Counted from the stretch's first letter, positions 34,020-45,174 are shown. The stretch: DNA of 64,000 bases from Ochotona curzoniae (GCF_017591425.1 NW_024466307.1:5223001-5287000), one strand, 5' to 3'. Numbers and translations: made by a program. The notes: generated from the sequence alone by a model not told the origin.

Positions 34020-34610
34020 AGGAATTTATCATTTCTCACCTAGATGATTCCAATCGCCATATTACAGACTTCCAGGCCTTAGTATTGTCCTCCTTCAATT
34101 CATTCTCCAGGGTTCTCACAGAAAGACATTCTGCTGTAAAGGGATGGGTGACATACTCGAGATTCTCACAAGCTAACTACCTGTCAGCATAAAAATTAAA
34201 TCCTGTTTGCAAGGCGTGTGAAAGATTTTCCCACTCTGATGTTGGCCTATTTGTTCAATGTAATCTTGGGCTGTTCCTAACGCACACTTTACTGTCCTGA
34301 AAGACTGAACTGCTTGTAGCACTCTGAATGACCTAACTCTACATATTTTTGCCTTTTATATACTATTCCCCTCAGGGGAATGCTTTCCCCTAACTTATCC
34401 AGCTTGGAAAAATCTCTCAGATATCCATCATGGCCAGCTCACTCATTGCCTCCTTTGCAAAACCTTCTCTTACTCTTACAGGCAGAGTCAGGTAATCCTT
34501 TTCATATTTCCTGATTGTTTTGTAATGCACTAATGAGGACAGACAGCATACTGGATTTGCTTTGTTTGCATGGCTATCTCCTTAAGAAACCAAATACTTC
34601 AACAGTGAGA
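34020..34610 (+). repeat. L2 LINE 3' region
   Basis: ATATACTATTCCCCTCAGGG, CATTGCCTCCTTTGCAAAAC, CTTACAGGCAGAGTCAGGTA and TGCATGGCTATCTCCTTAAG follow the L2 3' end order (clinic-type CAAAACCTTC segment, then the CTCCTT-AG-AC element). Confidence 0.6.
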
Positions 34611-35110
34611 CAAAGAATATTAATTTCTGTAATCCCAGAGGCTAAGATAACAGTCTCAGCCCACTGGGTTCTCAGGGAACATGCGTGAAATTGACAAAAA
34701 GCTGCATGTTATCTGTATCAACCATGCAGCCAAAATGACCAGTTAGACCATTGTTACCTCTCACCACCTCCCACTGCCTGCGTAGCCACGGACAAAAGAA
34801 GGATAATTAATCCACTTTGCAGTGTCGCTAACTTAAACTATTTGAAATAGAATGGATTCGGCCATGTATATTTGTCCGTGTAGGTAGAGGTATTGGCACA
34901 GTCATGCCCTCACTGGATTACCTCTCAGCGGATCACCATGGTTACTATTGATGTGAAGACAATCAGTTAGACAAGAGAAAACAGTTTAAGTCAGATTGAA
35001 AATTGTTCTACCCGTCTGGAAAAATAACAGATTCTGCATCAGATGGAGGCCAGGAGATGTGTGGCACTGAAACAATGAAGAATAAAAATTACCTAGTTAG
35101 AGGCCAGAGT
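34611..35110. other. Unique stretch with a palindromic homeodomain motif
   Basis: GGATAATTAATCC at 34801-34813 combines two TAATCC-type half-sites. The surrounding 34760-34990 is free of repeats and of moderate composition: a candidate conserved non-coding element, no exon seen. Confidence 0.45.

Positions 35111-35150
<40 letters not shown>
35111..35150. repeat. (CA)n microsatellite
   Basis: GCACACAC... uninterrupted for ~40 bases, about 19-20 CA units. Confidence 0.97.
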
Positions 35151-35153
<3 letters not shown>

Positions 35154-35200
35154 TTCACAAATAATATTTCACAAATAATTCACAATATTTCACAAATAAT
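35154..35200. repeat. Short tandem TTCACAAATAAT units
   Basis: TTCACAAATAAT occurs three times, with a partial TTCACAATA unit between the second and third; a small minisatellite-like array beside the CA run. Confidence 0.8.
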
Positions 35201-35204
35201 TTTG

Positions 35205-35601
35205 ACTAAGCTGTTTTAAAAATCAGTCTACTGAGCATAAGCCTCGTAGCTCAGCTGAATCCATTTCAGGGTAATGAAAAAAACATTGCTGGCAGGATGA
35301 GTGAACACTGTTGGAAGACCATTTTAAACTGTTATTTGAACACTAGACACAGAAAGCTAACAGCTGCACTTCACATCAGCCCGATTCCCATCTTTGTGAT
35401 CTACTCAGTACATTATATGAGACGGGAACAAGGTGATCCTTATGTTTCCACTTGTAATGCATCCCCATCCCCGTGTGCTCCAGGATTAGGATTACATGAA
35501 GAACTTAATGTGTTCATGTGTGGAGGACTGAAGCATCTGCATATTTGATTTAAACAATAGGCAAGTTAAAGAGCAATCACTTTAAGTAACTCAACCAATT
35601 C
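35205..35601. other. Unique stretch
   Basis: An 83-codon plus frame (35297-35548) has no recognisable domain. No repeat seen. Confidence 0.5.
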
Positions 35602-35818
35602 TGAAAGGAAAGAAGGAAGGAAGAAAAGAAGAGAGGAAGGAAAGGAAGGGAGAGAGAAAGAAGGAAGGAAACAAGCAAGGAAGAAAGGAGGAAGAAAGGA
35701 GAAAGAGAGGAAGGAAGGGAGAGAGAAGAAGGGGAGGATGGGAAAAGAAAGGGAGAGGAAAGAAAGGGAAGGGAAAGGGAGGAAAGAATGAAGGAAAATC
35801 AGCAGGAAAGGAAGGTAG
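35602..35818 (+). repeat. (GGAA)n polypurine tract
   Basis: About 217 bases almost free of pyrimidines on the plus strand, built from GGAA, GAAA and GAGA units with mirror symmetry in places. Minus-strand frames rich in Phe, Leu, Ser and Pro are artefacts of it. Confidence 0.95.
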
Positions 35819-36003
35819 ATTGATTCCAAGCTTGAATATTTCGATAAGAGTGAGTAAATTCATAAGAATGAAGAATGGTAGCACTCATGGTGCAGAATGC
35901 CAAGGTCATACTGACCTCAGGGAACAAAGAATACATTGAGTCAGAGTAACAGAAATGTCAGCTTCCAGAAACGAAAACCTACGGCATCCTAGCCCTTCCT
36001 AGG

Positions 36004-36170
36004 CACTTCCTTCACCAGTTCTTTCCTTTAGCAAGTATATATGGAGTATTTTCCATGAGCCGAGCACTCTCCTAATCACTTCAGGTACAACAGCCAAGCA
36101 AAGTAAGCATCATGTTTCATTGGCGTTCCAATCTGGGGAGGGATGGTGAGCAATGACCAAGGCAACCTTG
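36004..36170 (+). repeat. Old interspersed repeat, family unassigned
   Basis: AGCAAGTATATATGGAGTAT, CCGAGCACTCTCCTAATCAC and TACAACAGCCAAGCAAAGTA match the start of the same family seen at 31.56 kb. Confidence 0.45.
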
Positions 36171-36554
36171 ACTAGATTTGGGGACAGGGGAGTGAGCCTG
36201 GCTCCTGAGTTGCTCTCTAGCTTCCTATCTGGGTATGCAACCCCTTGCTCCTGTCAGCACCGTATCCTTGAACTTCCAAAAGTATTATCAGCCAGGTCAA
36301 CCTCTTCTCTTTACAGTAATTACCCCGGCTTGGGTATTTCATTGCAGTAAAAAAAAAAAAAAAAAAAAAAGACTAGTATAATGCCCAGAGCTGTAGTGAT
36401 TTAATAAAGAGTTCTTGTTTTCTGGGACCCCTGCCATATTTGTGCTAAAGGAAGTAGTGGTTATTTGAGTCTTGGAAAAATAAATGTACAGTGTTTTATT
36501 TAATTTCAACAGAAGCATATAATGTGATGCAGAAAGCAACATCATGTTAGAAAA
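36171..36554. other. Unique stretch with an A22 run
   Basis: A run of 22 A at 36349-36370, flanked at a distance by GACTAG (36170-36175 and 36371-36376). A short retroposed fragment is possible but weak. Confidence 0.4.
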
Positions 36555-36690
36555 CACAGCTTTTGATCTGTTGGGCAAGTTAATTTACTTAAGTGAACTG
36601 TAAGTCTATCAACTATAAAGTACCTCTCTCGCACAGTTGCTTGTGCAGGTGACATAAATTAACATAGATGAAGTGCAGCTGGCAAGTGAA
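36555..36690 (-). repeat. MIR SINE
   Basis: TTGGGCAAGTTAATTTACTT, AACTATAAAGTACCTCTCTC, GTGCAGGTGACATAAATTAA and GATGAAGTGC: antisense MIR core and 3' part. Confidence 0.72.
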
Positions 36691-37194
36691 CATGCTGTGA
36701 GGGGGCGTTCTCCTCGGCATGCCTACTTGGGTTCCTCAACCCTCCTTGTCACACAGAAGCCACTTCTGAGACCTAAGCAGTTCTGGGTCTAGGATTTTGT
36801 CTTTAAAAAGTACATTGAATGTATCTATAAATTCTCCTGGCTGGAAATAGTTCTTTTTCCATGTGCTACTAAGTACTAAGTATAATTTGTTTTGTATTTC
36901 CCTGAACTGTTTGATGTCCAAAAAGCCAATACTCTACCTGAAGATTTGTAAAATCCAATGTGAATTCTTTAAAAAAGAAAATGTTTGTTAAACACACAGT
37001 TTTCCCCCTTAAGATTCCTGGTGAGAGTTCTGAATGGAAAAGTCAGTGTCTGGCTGGCTGCTGAGCTGTCTTCTCACACCAGGGCTAACTGCCCTTGGAC
37101 CAAAGAACTACTTCCTTCAGGCTGTAGCCTGCCCCTGAGCTGCCAGCTCCCACAGTTATGCTCCCATATTTATTTCTCCATGTTAAAAACTTTC
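36691..37194. other. Unique stretch
   Basis: The open frame at 36985-37296 runs into the following CSINE. No exon recognised. Confidence 0.5.
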
Positions 37195-37470
37195 CAACAG
37201 GGTCCAGTATGGTGGCCCTGCAAGTTAAGCCACCACTTACAAGGTCAGCCTCCCATCCTGAAGCCCCAGTTCAAGTCCCAGACGCTCTGCTCCTGATTCA
37301 GCTTCCTGCTTTTGCAATTGAGGAGGCAGCAGAAGCTGGCCCGAGGGCCTGGGCCCCTTCCGCTCACGTGGGAAACAAGGGTAGAGTTCCTGGTATCTGA
37401 TTTCAACCTAGACTAGGCTAGGCCTGGTGGTTGTAGCCATTTGAGAATTAAGCAAGCAGTTAAGAGATAT
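37195..37470 (+). repeat. CSINE, first of a three-copy cluster
   Basis: GTCCAGTATGGTGGCCCTGC, AGCCACCACTTACAAGGTC, GAGGAGGCAGCAGAAGCTGG, CTTCCGCTCACGTGGGAAAC and TTGTAGCCATTTGAGAATTA. The pyrimidine tract is missing. Confidence 0.82.
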
Positions 37471-37477
37471 TTTCCTG

Positions 37478-37768
37478 TGACCGACATGATGGTCAACTGA
37501 CTCATCCTCTGCCTGCAAGTGTAGTCATCCTGTATGTGCACTGGTTTGGGTCTCAGCTGTTCTAGTTCCCTTCATGCTCCCTGCTTGTGGTCTGAGAAAG
37601 CAACAGCAGATGGCCAAAAGCCTTGAGATGAGCACCCACATGGGAGACCCGGAAAATGCTCCTGGCTCCTGGCTTTGGGTCAGCTCAGCTTCAGTTGTTG
37701 CTGCCACTTGGGGAACGAACAGATGGAAGACTTTTCTCTCTCTCCTTTTCTCCATAGATCTCCATAAA
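37478..37768 (+). repeat. CSINE, second of cluster
   Basis: GTGACCGACATGATGGTCAA, TCATGCTCCCTGCTTGTGGT, CACATGGGAGACCCGGAAAA, TGCTGCCACTTGGGGAACG and a CTCTCTCCTTTTCTCC tract ending near CTCCATAAATAAG. Confidence 0.85.
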
Positions 37769-37784
37769 TAAGTACAGTGAAAGC

Positions 37785-37998
37785 TAAACTGATCTGAAGC
37801 CAGGAGTCAGAAGCTGCTTCCAGGTCTCCCATGTAGGTCTAGGGGTCCAAGGACTTGGTTCTTCCCTGGCTGCTTCTCCAGGCCATCATTTGGGTGCTAG
37901 ATCAGAAATAGAGTAGCCAGGACATGAAGCAGCCCCCATGTGGGATGCCAGTGCTACAGGCAGAGGATTAGCTTGCTATGCCACTGTCCCAACCCTTA
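37785..37998 (-). repeat. CSINE 5' half, third of cluster
   Basis: CTGATCTGAAGCCAGGAGTC, CTTCCAGGTCTCCCATGTAG, CATGTGGGATGCCAGTGCTA and head CCACTGTCCCAACCC. The 3' third is missing. With the preceding plus copy it forms an inverted pair. Confidence 0.82.
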
Positions 37999-38475
37999 GC
38001 AAGAGATTTAAACATCATGTTTTATGCTATAGTATGTTAATAAACACTGCACCGAAAAACATACTATTAGCCATACAGATCGATGATGTCAACACTTCAG
38101 CAGGTGTGTTCAGAATCTAGTTCTTAAGTTCTGTACATTTCTTAATGAAATTCAATCGTCTTTTCAGCAACTAGCATAAAACCCTCAGGCCTTGTGCCAT
38201 CAGATACATTTTAAAGAATTACTATTTTAGATGAATACTATTGGGCTTATTTTTAATTGATGGGACTTACATTAAATCTAAAAAAAAATAGATCTTTTAT
38301 TGAATTAGTGTCAATGATATTTGCAGTATAGTTTTTCCAAAAGCTTTAATGTCATCAATATATAAATAACACTTGTTTTAGTGTCATGCATAAGAGAGTC
38401 AGTTTTTTCCTTTGAACTGAGTTTAAGAAGTTGAGGGCTAAAAAAAATCTAAGAGATTTTATTTTCCTGCTTTAT
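37999..38475. other. Unique A+T-rich stretch
   Basis: No exon or named repeat; several short A and T runs. Confidence 0.5.
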
Positions 38476-38745
38476 GTATTTAACATTGGTTTATTTAGAA
38501 AGCAGCAAGATGGGGGTGTATCTGTCTAGAGTGGAGGAAAACAAGCTTCTTTGGTCTGGTTCACTGTCCAGATGGCTACTCTGGTCAAGGCTGAAGCAGC
38601 CCAAAGCCAGGATCCTGGAGCTCCATCTGCATCTCCCACAGGGATCAGGGCACCTGCCTCCCCCGGTTTATTAACAGGGAGCTCAGTTGGAAATAGTGCT
38701 TCAACACAGGATGCTCACGTTGTAGCTGCCACAACAACAGCCCCT
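38476..38745 (-). repeat. CSINE, diverged
   Basis: CATTGGTTTATTTAGAAAGC, TGGTTCACTGTCCAGATGGC, CCCAAAGCCAGGATCCTGGA, CTCCATCTGCATCTCCCACA and TTAACAGGGAGCTCAGTTGG. Confidence 0.78.
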
Positions 38746-38747
38746 GG

Positions 38748-38892
38748 AGACATTCTAACCCTCACTGTACACATAGTGAAAGCTGCAGTGACCTGCCCAC
38801 AAAGCCAACAAGCCGTGAAGTAGGGGAGTGCCAAGATCAGAACACTGGGCTGCCTGGTCTGCAGCCCAGCACCTGTCCCACCCACCACATTT
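38748..38892 (+). repeat. MIR SINE
   Basis: GTGACCTGCCCACAAAGCCA, GAAGTAGGGGAGTGCCAAGA, TCAGAACACTGGGCTGCCTG and GCCCAGCACCTGTCCCACCC follow MIR core to 3' side in the sense direction. Confidence 0.8.
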
Positions 38893-39744
38893 TATTTTCC
38901 TCACATTAATTTCTGGAATCTTCTCTTCAAACTTGGTTAAGCAAAGAGAAGGAACACAATCATGATCCCATCTTGATCCCCTTGTGGAAAAAGTGAGGAG
39001 GTTCATGGCTCCTCGATTGTCTGCAAGAGCAGTACTTCAAGAAACAGGCTGGGCTTTATCAAACAGGCAAAGCAAGATGGAAACATTTGTTGAGCTCCTA
39101 ACTCAGAAGAGCTGCCCCTTCATCGTTTTTCTTTTCCTCTTTAAGAAACAGAAGAAAAATAGGCACACATTCTAATGGTGTTGAGTTTCAGGAAAAGATT
39201 CCCTATTAGTGAGTCAGACTTTTCTGAATAATGTCAGCAGAGGAAGTGACTGTCAATGCGTGGGTGAGAGGTTTTTTTAGAAGTCATATGAAAAAAAAAG
39301 AATAGCTCTATAAGGACAGTTCTGAAGCATTCTTCCTCCACTCAGAGCTTGCTCAAATGTGCAGGCTGCTGTGGGTTAATTTGAATTTATTTGTTTTATG
39401 CTCTTGCCTCTCAACCCCAAGCTTCAGCTTAAGGATTCTATAATTTCCTTCCAACAGTCTCTGTACCTGAAGGCTTTGTGACCCTGCCATTGCTCTTTCA
39501 TTTGTGTGCGGTAACCTTGTGTCCTTCTTCCACACTGGACAGTCTTAGCCATCCCCCAAACACCTGGTTCAATTCCCTCCGCCTTCTGCTTCAAACCTTT
39601 TCTCATCTCCAAGTCTATGATTAGTGACAATGAGACATAGCACCCGGGTTGTGCCTTAAAGATACTAATCCAGTATATTTCCTGTACAGTTTGCTGCTTT
39701 CTTTTCCTGCTCGATTCAGATCTAGCTGGGGCCTTGGAGAATAC
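38893..39744. other. Unique stretch
   Basis: 38930-39170 and 39350-39640 are of moderate G+C with open frames below 90 codons and no domain. No repeat recognised. Confidence 0.5.
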
Positions 39745-39925
39745 TTAATTTTCGTATGTTCCAGAGACAAGCTAAGTGCCAGGATGTATGGAGTCGATGT
39801 GATGAGCCCATACCTTCAGGAGCTGTCTCTAGCACAGAAGCTTACATCACATTCTCAAGAATACGGGGGGCAGGGAGTAGATGCTAGTCATTTACTTGGG
39901 AAGTAAGGAGCAAGGGAGACAGCAA
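39745..39925 (+). repeat. Old interspersed repeat, family unassigned
   Basis: AGACAAGCTAAGTGCCAGGA, CATACCTTCAGGAGCTGTCT and AGAAGCTTACATCACATTCT resemble the family pieces at 31.56 and 36.0 kb. Confidence 0.35.
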
Positions 39926-40722
39926 GGCACACAAAGTCCAAAAGCATTTAATAATCATCAAGTCTTCTTTGTGTGTCACTGGCACCCAGTCCTACAGGGG
40001 AGTTTCTGAGAAACCATGTAGAACACACCCTTCAGCAAGGAGGAGCAGAACATAAATCTCTCAGCTCATCCTCCCTGTTTGTGGGTTGCCTGGAGAGTGA
40101 ACTTGGGGAGTCACCTCCGGCCTGCCCCGTAAGGAGGCCAAGTGTTCATCCAGGGAGCAAGAGAAGGCTTTGGAGCTGGGCCACCGGTGTTTGAGACAGG
40201 ATCTGGGCAGCTGACCTTCAGGTAGGCCAGGAAGACACAGGCAGCAGAGTGACATTGACCTGAACTGTTGAAATTGAATAAATCTAGTTGCTACTCTCGT
40301 CACGTATGAATTCAAAGAAAGTATTAAGTTTGCTATTTTATAAAAATCAAAAGCTTTTTTTTTTAAACCAAAGCAAAGCATGTTCATCAGATTTGTTTTT
40401 CTGCATGATACTATGTTACAAAAATATTTTACTTTCAGGTGTAAATTAGATTGTTCATGTGTAAATTAGACTGCTTGCCAGGAATAGATTTGGAAAAGTT
40501 TTCTTGGCTTATATTTCTTTAGATCTTGCCTATTCTATCTCAAGAGTCATGCAGGTTGAGTACAGAAAAGTTTAAAAATACAAAATAAGAAAAAGGAAAT
40601 TATTCATTGATATCAAGAAATCTGAATAGGTAGTCTTATTAAGTCAGCTGTTTAAATCCTACGAACAGGATAATTCTATCAACCGGTATTAGAGATAAGC
40701 TTTTCTTTTGTAATAACATTTT
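39926..40722. other. Unique stretch
   Basis: G+C-moderate to 40260, then A+T-rich. GTGTAAATTAGA is repeated at 40440-40451 and 40459-40470. No exon recognised. Confidence 0.5.
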
Positions 40723-41046
40723 TAAAATATATATTTATTTTTATTTGAAAGGCAGATTTTACAAGCAGACAGAAAGAAGGTCTTCCATCTGCTGGTTCAC
40801 TCTCCACATGGCTACAGTGGTCAGAGTTGAGCTGATCCACAGCTGAACCCAAGAGCCAGGAGCCTCTTCCAGGCCTCTCCCATGGTTGCAGGATCCCAAA
40901 GACTTGGACCATTCTTTGCTGCTTTCGCAGGCCATAAGCAAAAAGCTGGCTTGGAAGTGGAGCATCCAGGACATGAATCAGCACCCATATGGGATCCTTG
41001 CACATGCAAGGTTAGGGTTTAGACACTAGGCTAACGTGCCGGGTCC
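40723..41046 (-). repeat. CSINE, full length, first of three minus copies
   Basis: TATTTTTATTTGAAAGGCAG, CCATCTGCTGGTTCACTCTC, GAGCCAGGAGCCTCTTCCAG, GCACCCATATGGGATCCTTG and head CTAACGTGCCGGGTCCC. The head is the pika type, unlike its two neighbours. Confidence 0.93.
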
Positions 41047-41085
41047 CAGCTTGTTATTTTCTTAAAGAACATACTTATCACCTAT

Positions 41086-41419
41086 ATTTAAAAGATTTGT
41101 TTTCATTTAGAAGAAAGAAAGAAACATGCATGTCCACACACTCACAGGGAGAGAGAACGTGTGTCCCCTGGTTGGCTCCCCAAAAGGCCACAACAGCTAA
41201 GGTTGAGCCATGCCAAAGACAGGAGCCAGGAAACTCCATGCTAGTCTCCCACGTGTGAACAGGTACCAAGATACTTGGGCCATCGTCTGCTGCTTTTCCA
41301 GGTACATGCGCTGGAAGCTGGACTGGAAGCAGAGCAGCTGGGACTGAACCAGCACACCAGTATGAGATACTAGCATTGCAAGTATTGGCCTAACTCACTG
41401 AGCTGAAACAGCAGTGCCT
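41086..41419 (-). repeat. CSINE, second of three minus copies
   Basis: AAAGATTTGTTTTCATTTAG, CCCCTGGTTGGCTCCCCAAA, GCCATCGTCTGCTGCTTTTC, GGAAGCAGAGCAGCTGGGAC and a degraded head. Older than the copy upstream. Confidence 0.86.
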
Positions 41420-41439
41420 ATCATGATTTAAAATTTTAA

Positions 41440-41742
41440 TTTCTTTTTTTTTTTTTAAGAAAGAGTATGATTTGTTCTCATTGCAAAGGTATAGAAACAA
41501 AAATAGACAAACATGTGCTATTTGTTGATTCACTCCCTAGATTTTCACAACAGCTACAGTTTGGCCAAGTCAAAGCTGAAACCAAGAAACTCTCCCATGT
41601 TCTTGGGCTTCCACTTGCTGCTCTCAAGGTCTGCATTTGTGGGATGCTGGAATTGACAGCAGAGCTGAGAGTTGATCCTGTGACCCCTGTAGGAGGCAGG
41701 TGTCTCAGGTCGCATCTTAGCCACTAAACTGAAAGCAACACC
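41440..41742 (-). repeat. CSINE, third of three minus copies
   Basis: T run, then GTTGATTCACTCCCTAGATT, CAAAGCTGAAACCAAGAAAC, CATGTTCTTGGGCTTCCACT and ATCTTAGCCACTAAACTGAA. Body shortened and diverged. Confidence 0.8.
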
Positions 41743-42486
41743 AGAATTGAAATTTCTTGGGCAAAATCACCATCCTAACAGAATGTTGCTACTAAAATCG
41801 GAGACATACAGAAATTTCAGAGATACTTATTTTTATTGTTTGCTGATTATCCTATGCTTTTGTACCAGAGCCTAATCTGATGTTAATATTTGGAACTTGT
41901 GGAGATTGACCTAGGACTGTCAGACCATGTTTATGAATATTCTATGAATTCTTAAACAGGTTTTGTGGTCTCAGCTTCTTGAAGAATATGCCATGACTAC
42001 CTTGTGTTTCCTAAATCTTGAAGATTTATAGTTGGTTTATTACATCAGTCCCTTTCCTACACATTGATTAATCAAGCACTTCAATGATGTCCTATTGTGA
42101 TACCAATTTGGGTCATGATGATGCCCTGGGAAGAGTTGTCATTGGAATCTGCTTTCCTACTCGTTACAGACTGGAAAGCATCACGTTTCTCTAAATGTTG
42201 CCGAAGGACAGCAGAGGAAGTGTTATTTCCAGCATGTAGACGTATCCACTCCCTTATATCGTAGTGCTCACTGCAAACGGCCCAGAGCACTGTTTGAAGG
42301 ATCCTTCCAGGAATGTCTACACTTCAAAATCGGATCACAAATTCATAGCCTATTCTTCAGTGGCTGCGAAGGCCAGCTGTGGTCATTCTGAAACCCCTGT
42401 GCTCCCTGAAAATCTGAACACTATTGAGGCAAAAAAAACTGTGAATATAAGGTGGGACGTTTATTCATCATGAAAAGAGGGCACAT
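41743..42486. other. Unique stretch
   Basis: No exon or named repeat recognised. Confidence 0.5.
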
Positions 42487-42780
42487 TGGGCCCAGCATTG
42501 TGGTGCTCACTGTGGGTTAAGCCTCCACCTGCGATGCTGGCCTCCAAGACGAGCACCAGCTGGATTCTTGGCTTTTCTGTTTCCAATCCAGTTCGCTGCT
42601 AACACTCCTGGGAAAACACTGGAAGGTAGTCCATGTATTGGTGACCCACCCATTTCTATGAGAGGCCTGGATGAAGCTCTGTGCCCAGCTTCAGCATTTG
42701 TGGTCATTTAGTGAGTGAACCAGCAGGTAGAAAAATCTTTGCCCTTCTGCATTCCAGTAAATAAATAAATCTTTCTAAAA
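42487..42780 (+). repeat. CSINE, full length, older head type
   Basis: GGGCCCAGCATTGTGGTGCT, TTAAGCCTCCACCTGCGATG, GAGGCCTGGATGAAGCTCTG, TCATTTAGTGAGTGAACCAG and tail CCAGTAAATAAATAAATC. Confidence 0.9.
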
Positions 42781-44051
42781 CCATAGCCAATGGGAAATGT
42801 TTATTATAAAAAAGACACAAAATTGTTTGGAAAATAATTGATAACCGAGGCATACAAATTAATAAAAATTGCTGTATTGATAGTTTTCAACAGATTTTTC
42901 CATTATATTCTCTGAAGAACCAAAAGTTTACAAATCTAGAAATGTCCTTCTTGAATATGTAAATTAGATGAACTCTTGAATCCTTGTGACATGTATCTAA
43001 ATGTAAAGCTAAATAGTAAGAGGAGGCAGGCATGTCAAGATTGCAAGGTGGGTTGTGACTAAAAACCTTCAAGAAGCAATGAAAGCTTCTATACACAACA
43101 ATCTACTTTCTATTCTTTCTGAGAGGAAAACCTTTGTAAGACAACCTTGTTAGAGCTCTAACTAAAAATTCAACGCTGTAGTCATGGCTTAGTGTTAATA
43201 ACCACACAAGTACTGAGAAACACAAAGCCCACTATCTGATTTGGTTATCTTGTCACACACACACACACACACACAAAAGAAAAGAAAATCCTCAATTTCC
43301 ACCACCCCTACTGTCAGTGTTAATATTAGAGAACTCACTTCTCTGAATAAATCTTTGTTTCATGTTCAGATATCAAACTGACAAATAAATGTTTTGACAG
43401 CAACCTAGAGTTAGGTTGGAAACTGAGTATACTAATTTTCCCCGTACTAAGGTTCTTTACACTCAGGATAATGATGGCAGGTTATCAGATGACACAATTT
43501 CACAGTTAAAGAAGCTGGTTTTCTCCTCTAAAAGAGTTAATTACTATAGGCTGCCAAGAAGTCTGAATTGTAAGACAATGATTTGTAGATTAGAACATTC
43601 CTACCATTTTCTAATGTAAACTCCAAATTATGCTGTCAGTGCTATGGAAGTTAGCAATGTGTGCATTTGGGTGGTTGGGGAAACACATTCTTGCATGTGT
43701 ATGTACACAAAAGGAACACATACATACCTTGGCACAAAAGAAAGGGGCACCACGCTCCTTCTCAAGAATAGCAGTCGATTTGTAATAACAAACGATGCAG
43801 AAACTGAGGATTATTTCAAAATAATCTTCCTATTTTTTCCATAATGTTACTGTTACTGTTGGTTTAAGAAAGCTATATAATTCTCTTACTTCAGCCAAGC
43901 AGTCCCACATTTGTGAAAAAGAATTACCAAGAACATCAAAAGCACAGTTTGATGCAAATCTAAAATGCATAAGATTTAGAAATGCAGAAATGAAAAAGAC
44001 AAAAAGGTAACAATATTTCCAATTGCTTTAATTCTAATTTTAAAAAAAAAT
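42781..44051. other. Unique A+T-rich stretch
   Basis: Apart from the CA microsatellite at 43254-43275, no repeat or exon was recognised in ~1.27 kb. Confidence 0.5.
43254..43275. repeat. (CA)11 microsatellite
   Basis: Eleven uninterrupted CA units followed by AAAGAAAAG. Confidence 0.95.
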
Positions 44052-44262
44052 TTTTGAATATTTGTTTGTGTAATTATTTTAAAGGCAGCATTATAGAGAC
44101 AAGGAGAGATAGAAAGAGATCTTTCATTCACTGGTTCACTCCCCAGATGGCTGCAACTAGCAAGTCTCTCTCCAGGTCTCACATATGAGTGGCAAGGGCC
44201 CAAACGATTGGATGGCCTTCTGCTACTAATCCAAGGCCACTAACAAGGAGCTGGATAGGATA
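44052..44262 (-). repeat. CSINE with internal deletion
   Basis: TTTAAAGGCAGCATTATAGA, CATTCACTGGTTCACTCCCC, then directly TCTCTCTCCAGGTCTCACAT and CTAACAAGGAGCTGGATAGG; the body between is missing and the head is lost. Confidence 0.82.
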
Positions 44263-44645
44263 TGGAGCAAGCAAATGTAATGCAACCTGTGTCCTAGATT
44301 ATTCTGCCTTTGTTTTACTCATGAAATTATTTGAGTTAGCCTGTGTATTCAGAGAATATACTTCCTATAGATTATAAACAAGTATATTAGAAGCTGAAAC
44401 TAAGTGTATTTTACACACCCAGGAACATCTCATTAAGTCAGATACATTAGAGCTTCTACGTTATCTCAAAGAGTTGGAATTGTTTACTTATTTAGAGAAT
44501 ATCATCATCAAGTGATTATTGTGCTTAAGTGTTTGTACACATATATAAAGAATAGATGGATGAATATATTTATATACACATATACATTCCCTATGTATTC
44601 TCTATACATACACCTGGTTAATATACACATGCAAGGCCATGAGAG
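44263..44645. other. Unique, very A+T-rich stretch
   Basis: 44525-44640 is made of TATATA/ACATA-like sequence with no regular unit. No exon seen. Confidence 0.5.
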
Positions 44646-44764
44646 AACTTCCAAACGTTTGTGTGAAAATGGAATTATGTGATAAATTTGTTTCAGAGCA
44701 AGATATATTGAAAGTTGTACATGTTCTTTTCATAACATGCATTTTCACAAACTTCTTGAAGACA
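44646..44764. mobile_element. Short inverted-repeat element, copy 2
   Basis: The left arm ACTTCCAAACGTTTGTGTGA then AAATGGAATTA pairs with the right arm GCATTTTCACAAACTTCTTG. Same arm layout as copy 1 but more diverged and only ~120 bp long. Confidence 0.6.
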
Positions 44765-45174
44765 GCTTATTAGCATGTGTGTACATACAAATTTGTATAT
44801 TTTATTTATAGAGACAGTATACGTCCAAATAAGTTTAAGTTGAATACATTGAAGTTACTTAAACTTTATAATTTTTCTAGAGAAAAGCTATGTTATCTAA
44901 TTCTTTTCAGGAATATAAAGACATAAAAGGGTAAGAAAATGCTTATTTTTCTATCACAAAGATCATTTTTATTCATTGATTCTTCAAGTGATAATATCAA
45001 ATTCATATGTTAATGGGGGCTTTAAAAATAAATTTATTTCTTTATACCTACAAAAACATACAAGGAAAATAACAATAACAATTAAAGAAACTTTTAAAAA
45101 GATTACTTCTTAATGTCATAACAAGTCTAACTTTAATTTCTCAATGCATATTGACCCAGTGTCTGGTCTGTGCC
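44765..45174. other. Unique A+T-rich stretch
   Basis: No exon or named repeat. Confidence 0.5.

Noticed and set aside
35111..35150. Regularly spaced repeats as a CRISPR array
   Set aside because: All tandem repeats are simple microsatellites without spacers, and the window is mammalian.
35566..35884. Phe/Leu/Ser-rich minus frames resembling membrane segments
   Set aside because: Direct translation of the GGAA polypurine tract.
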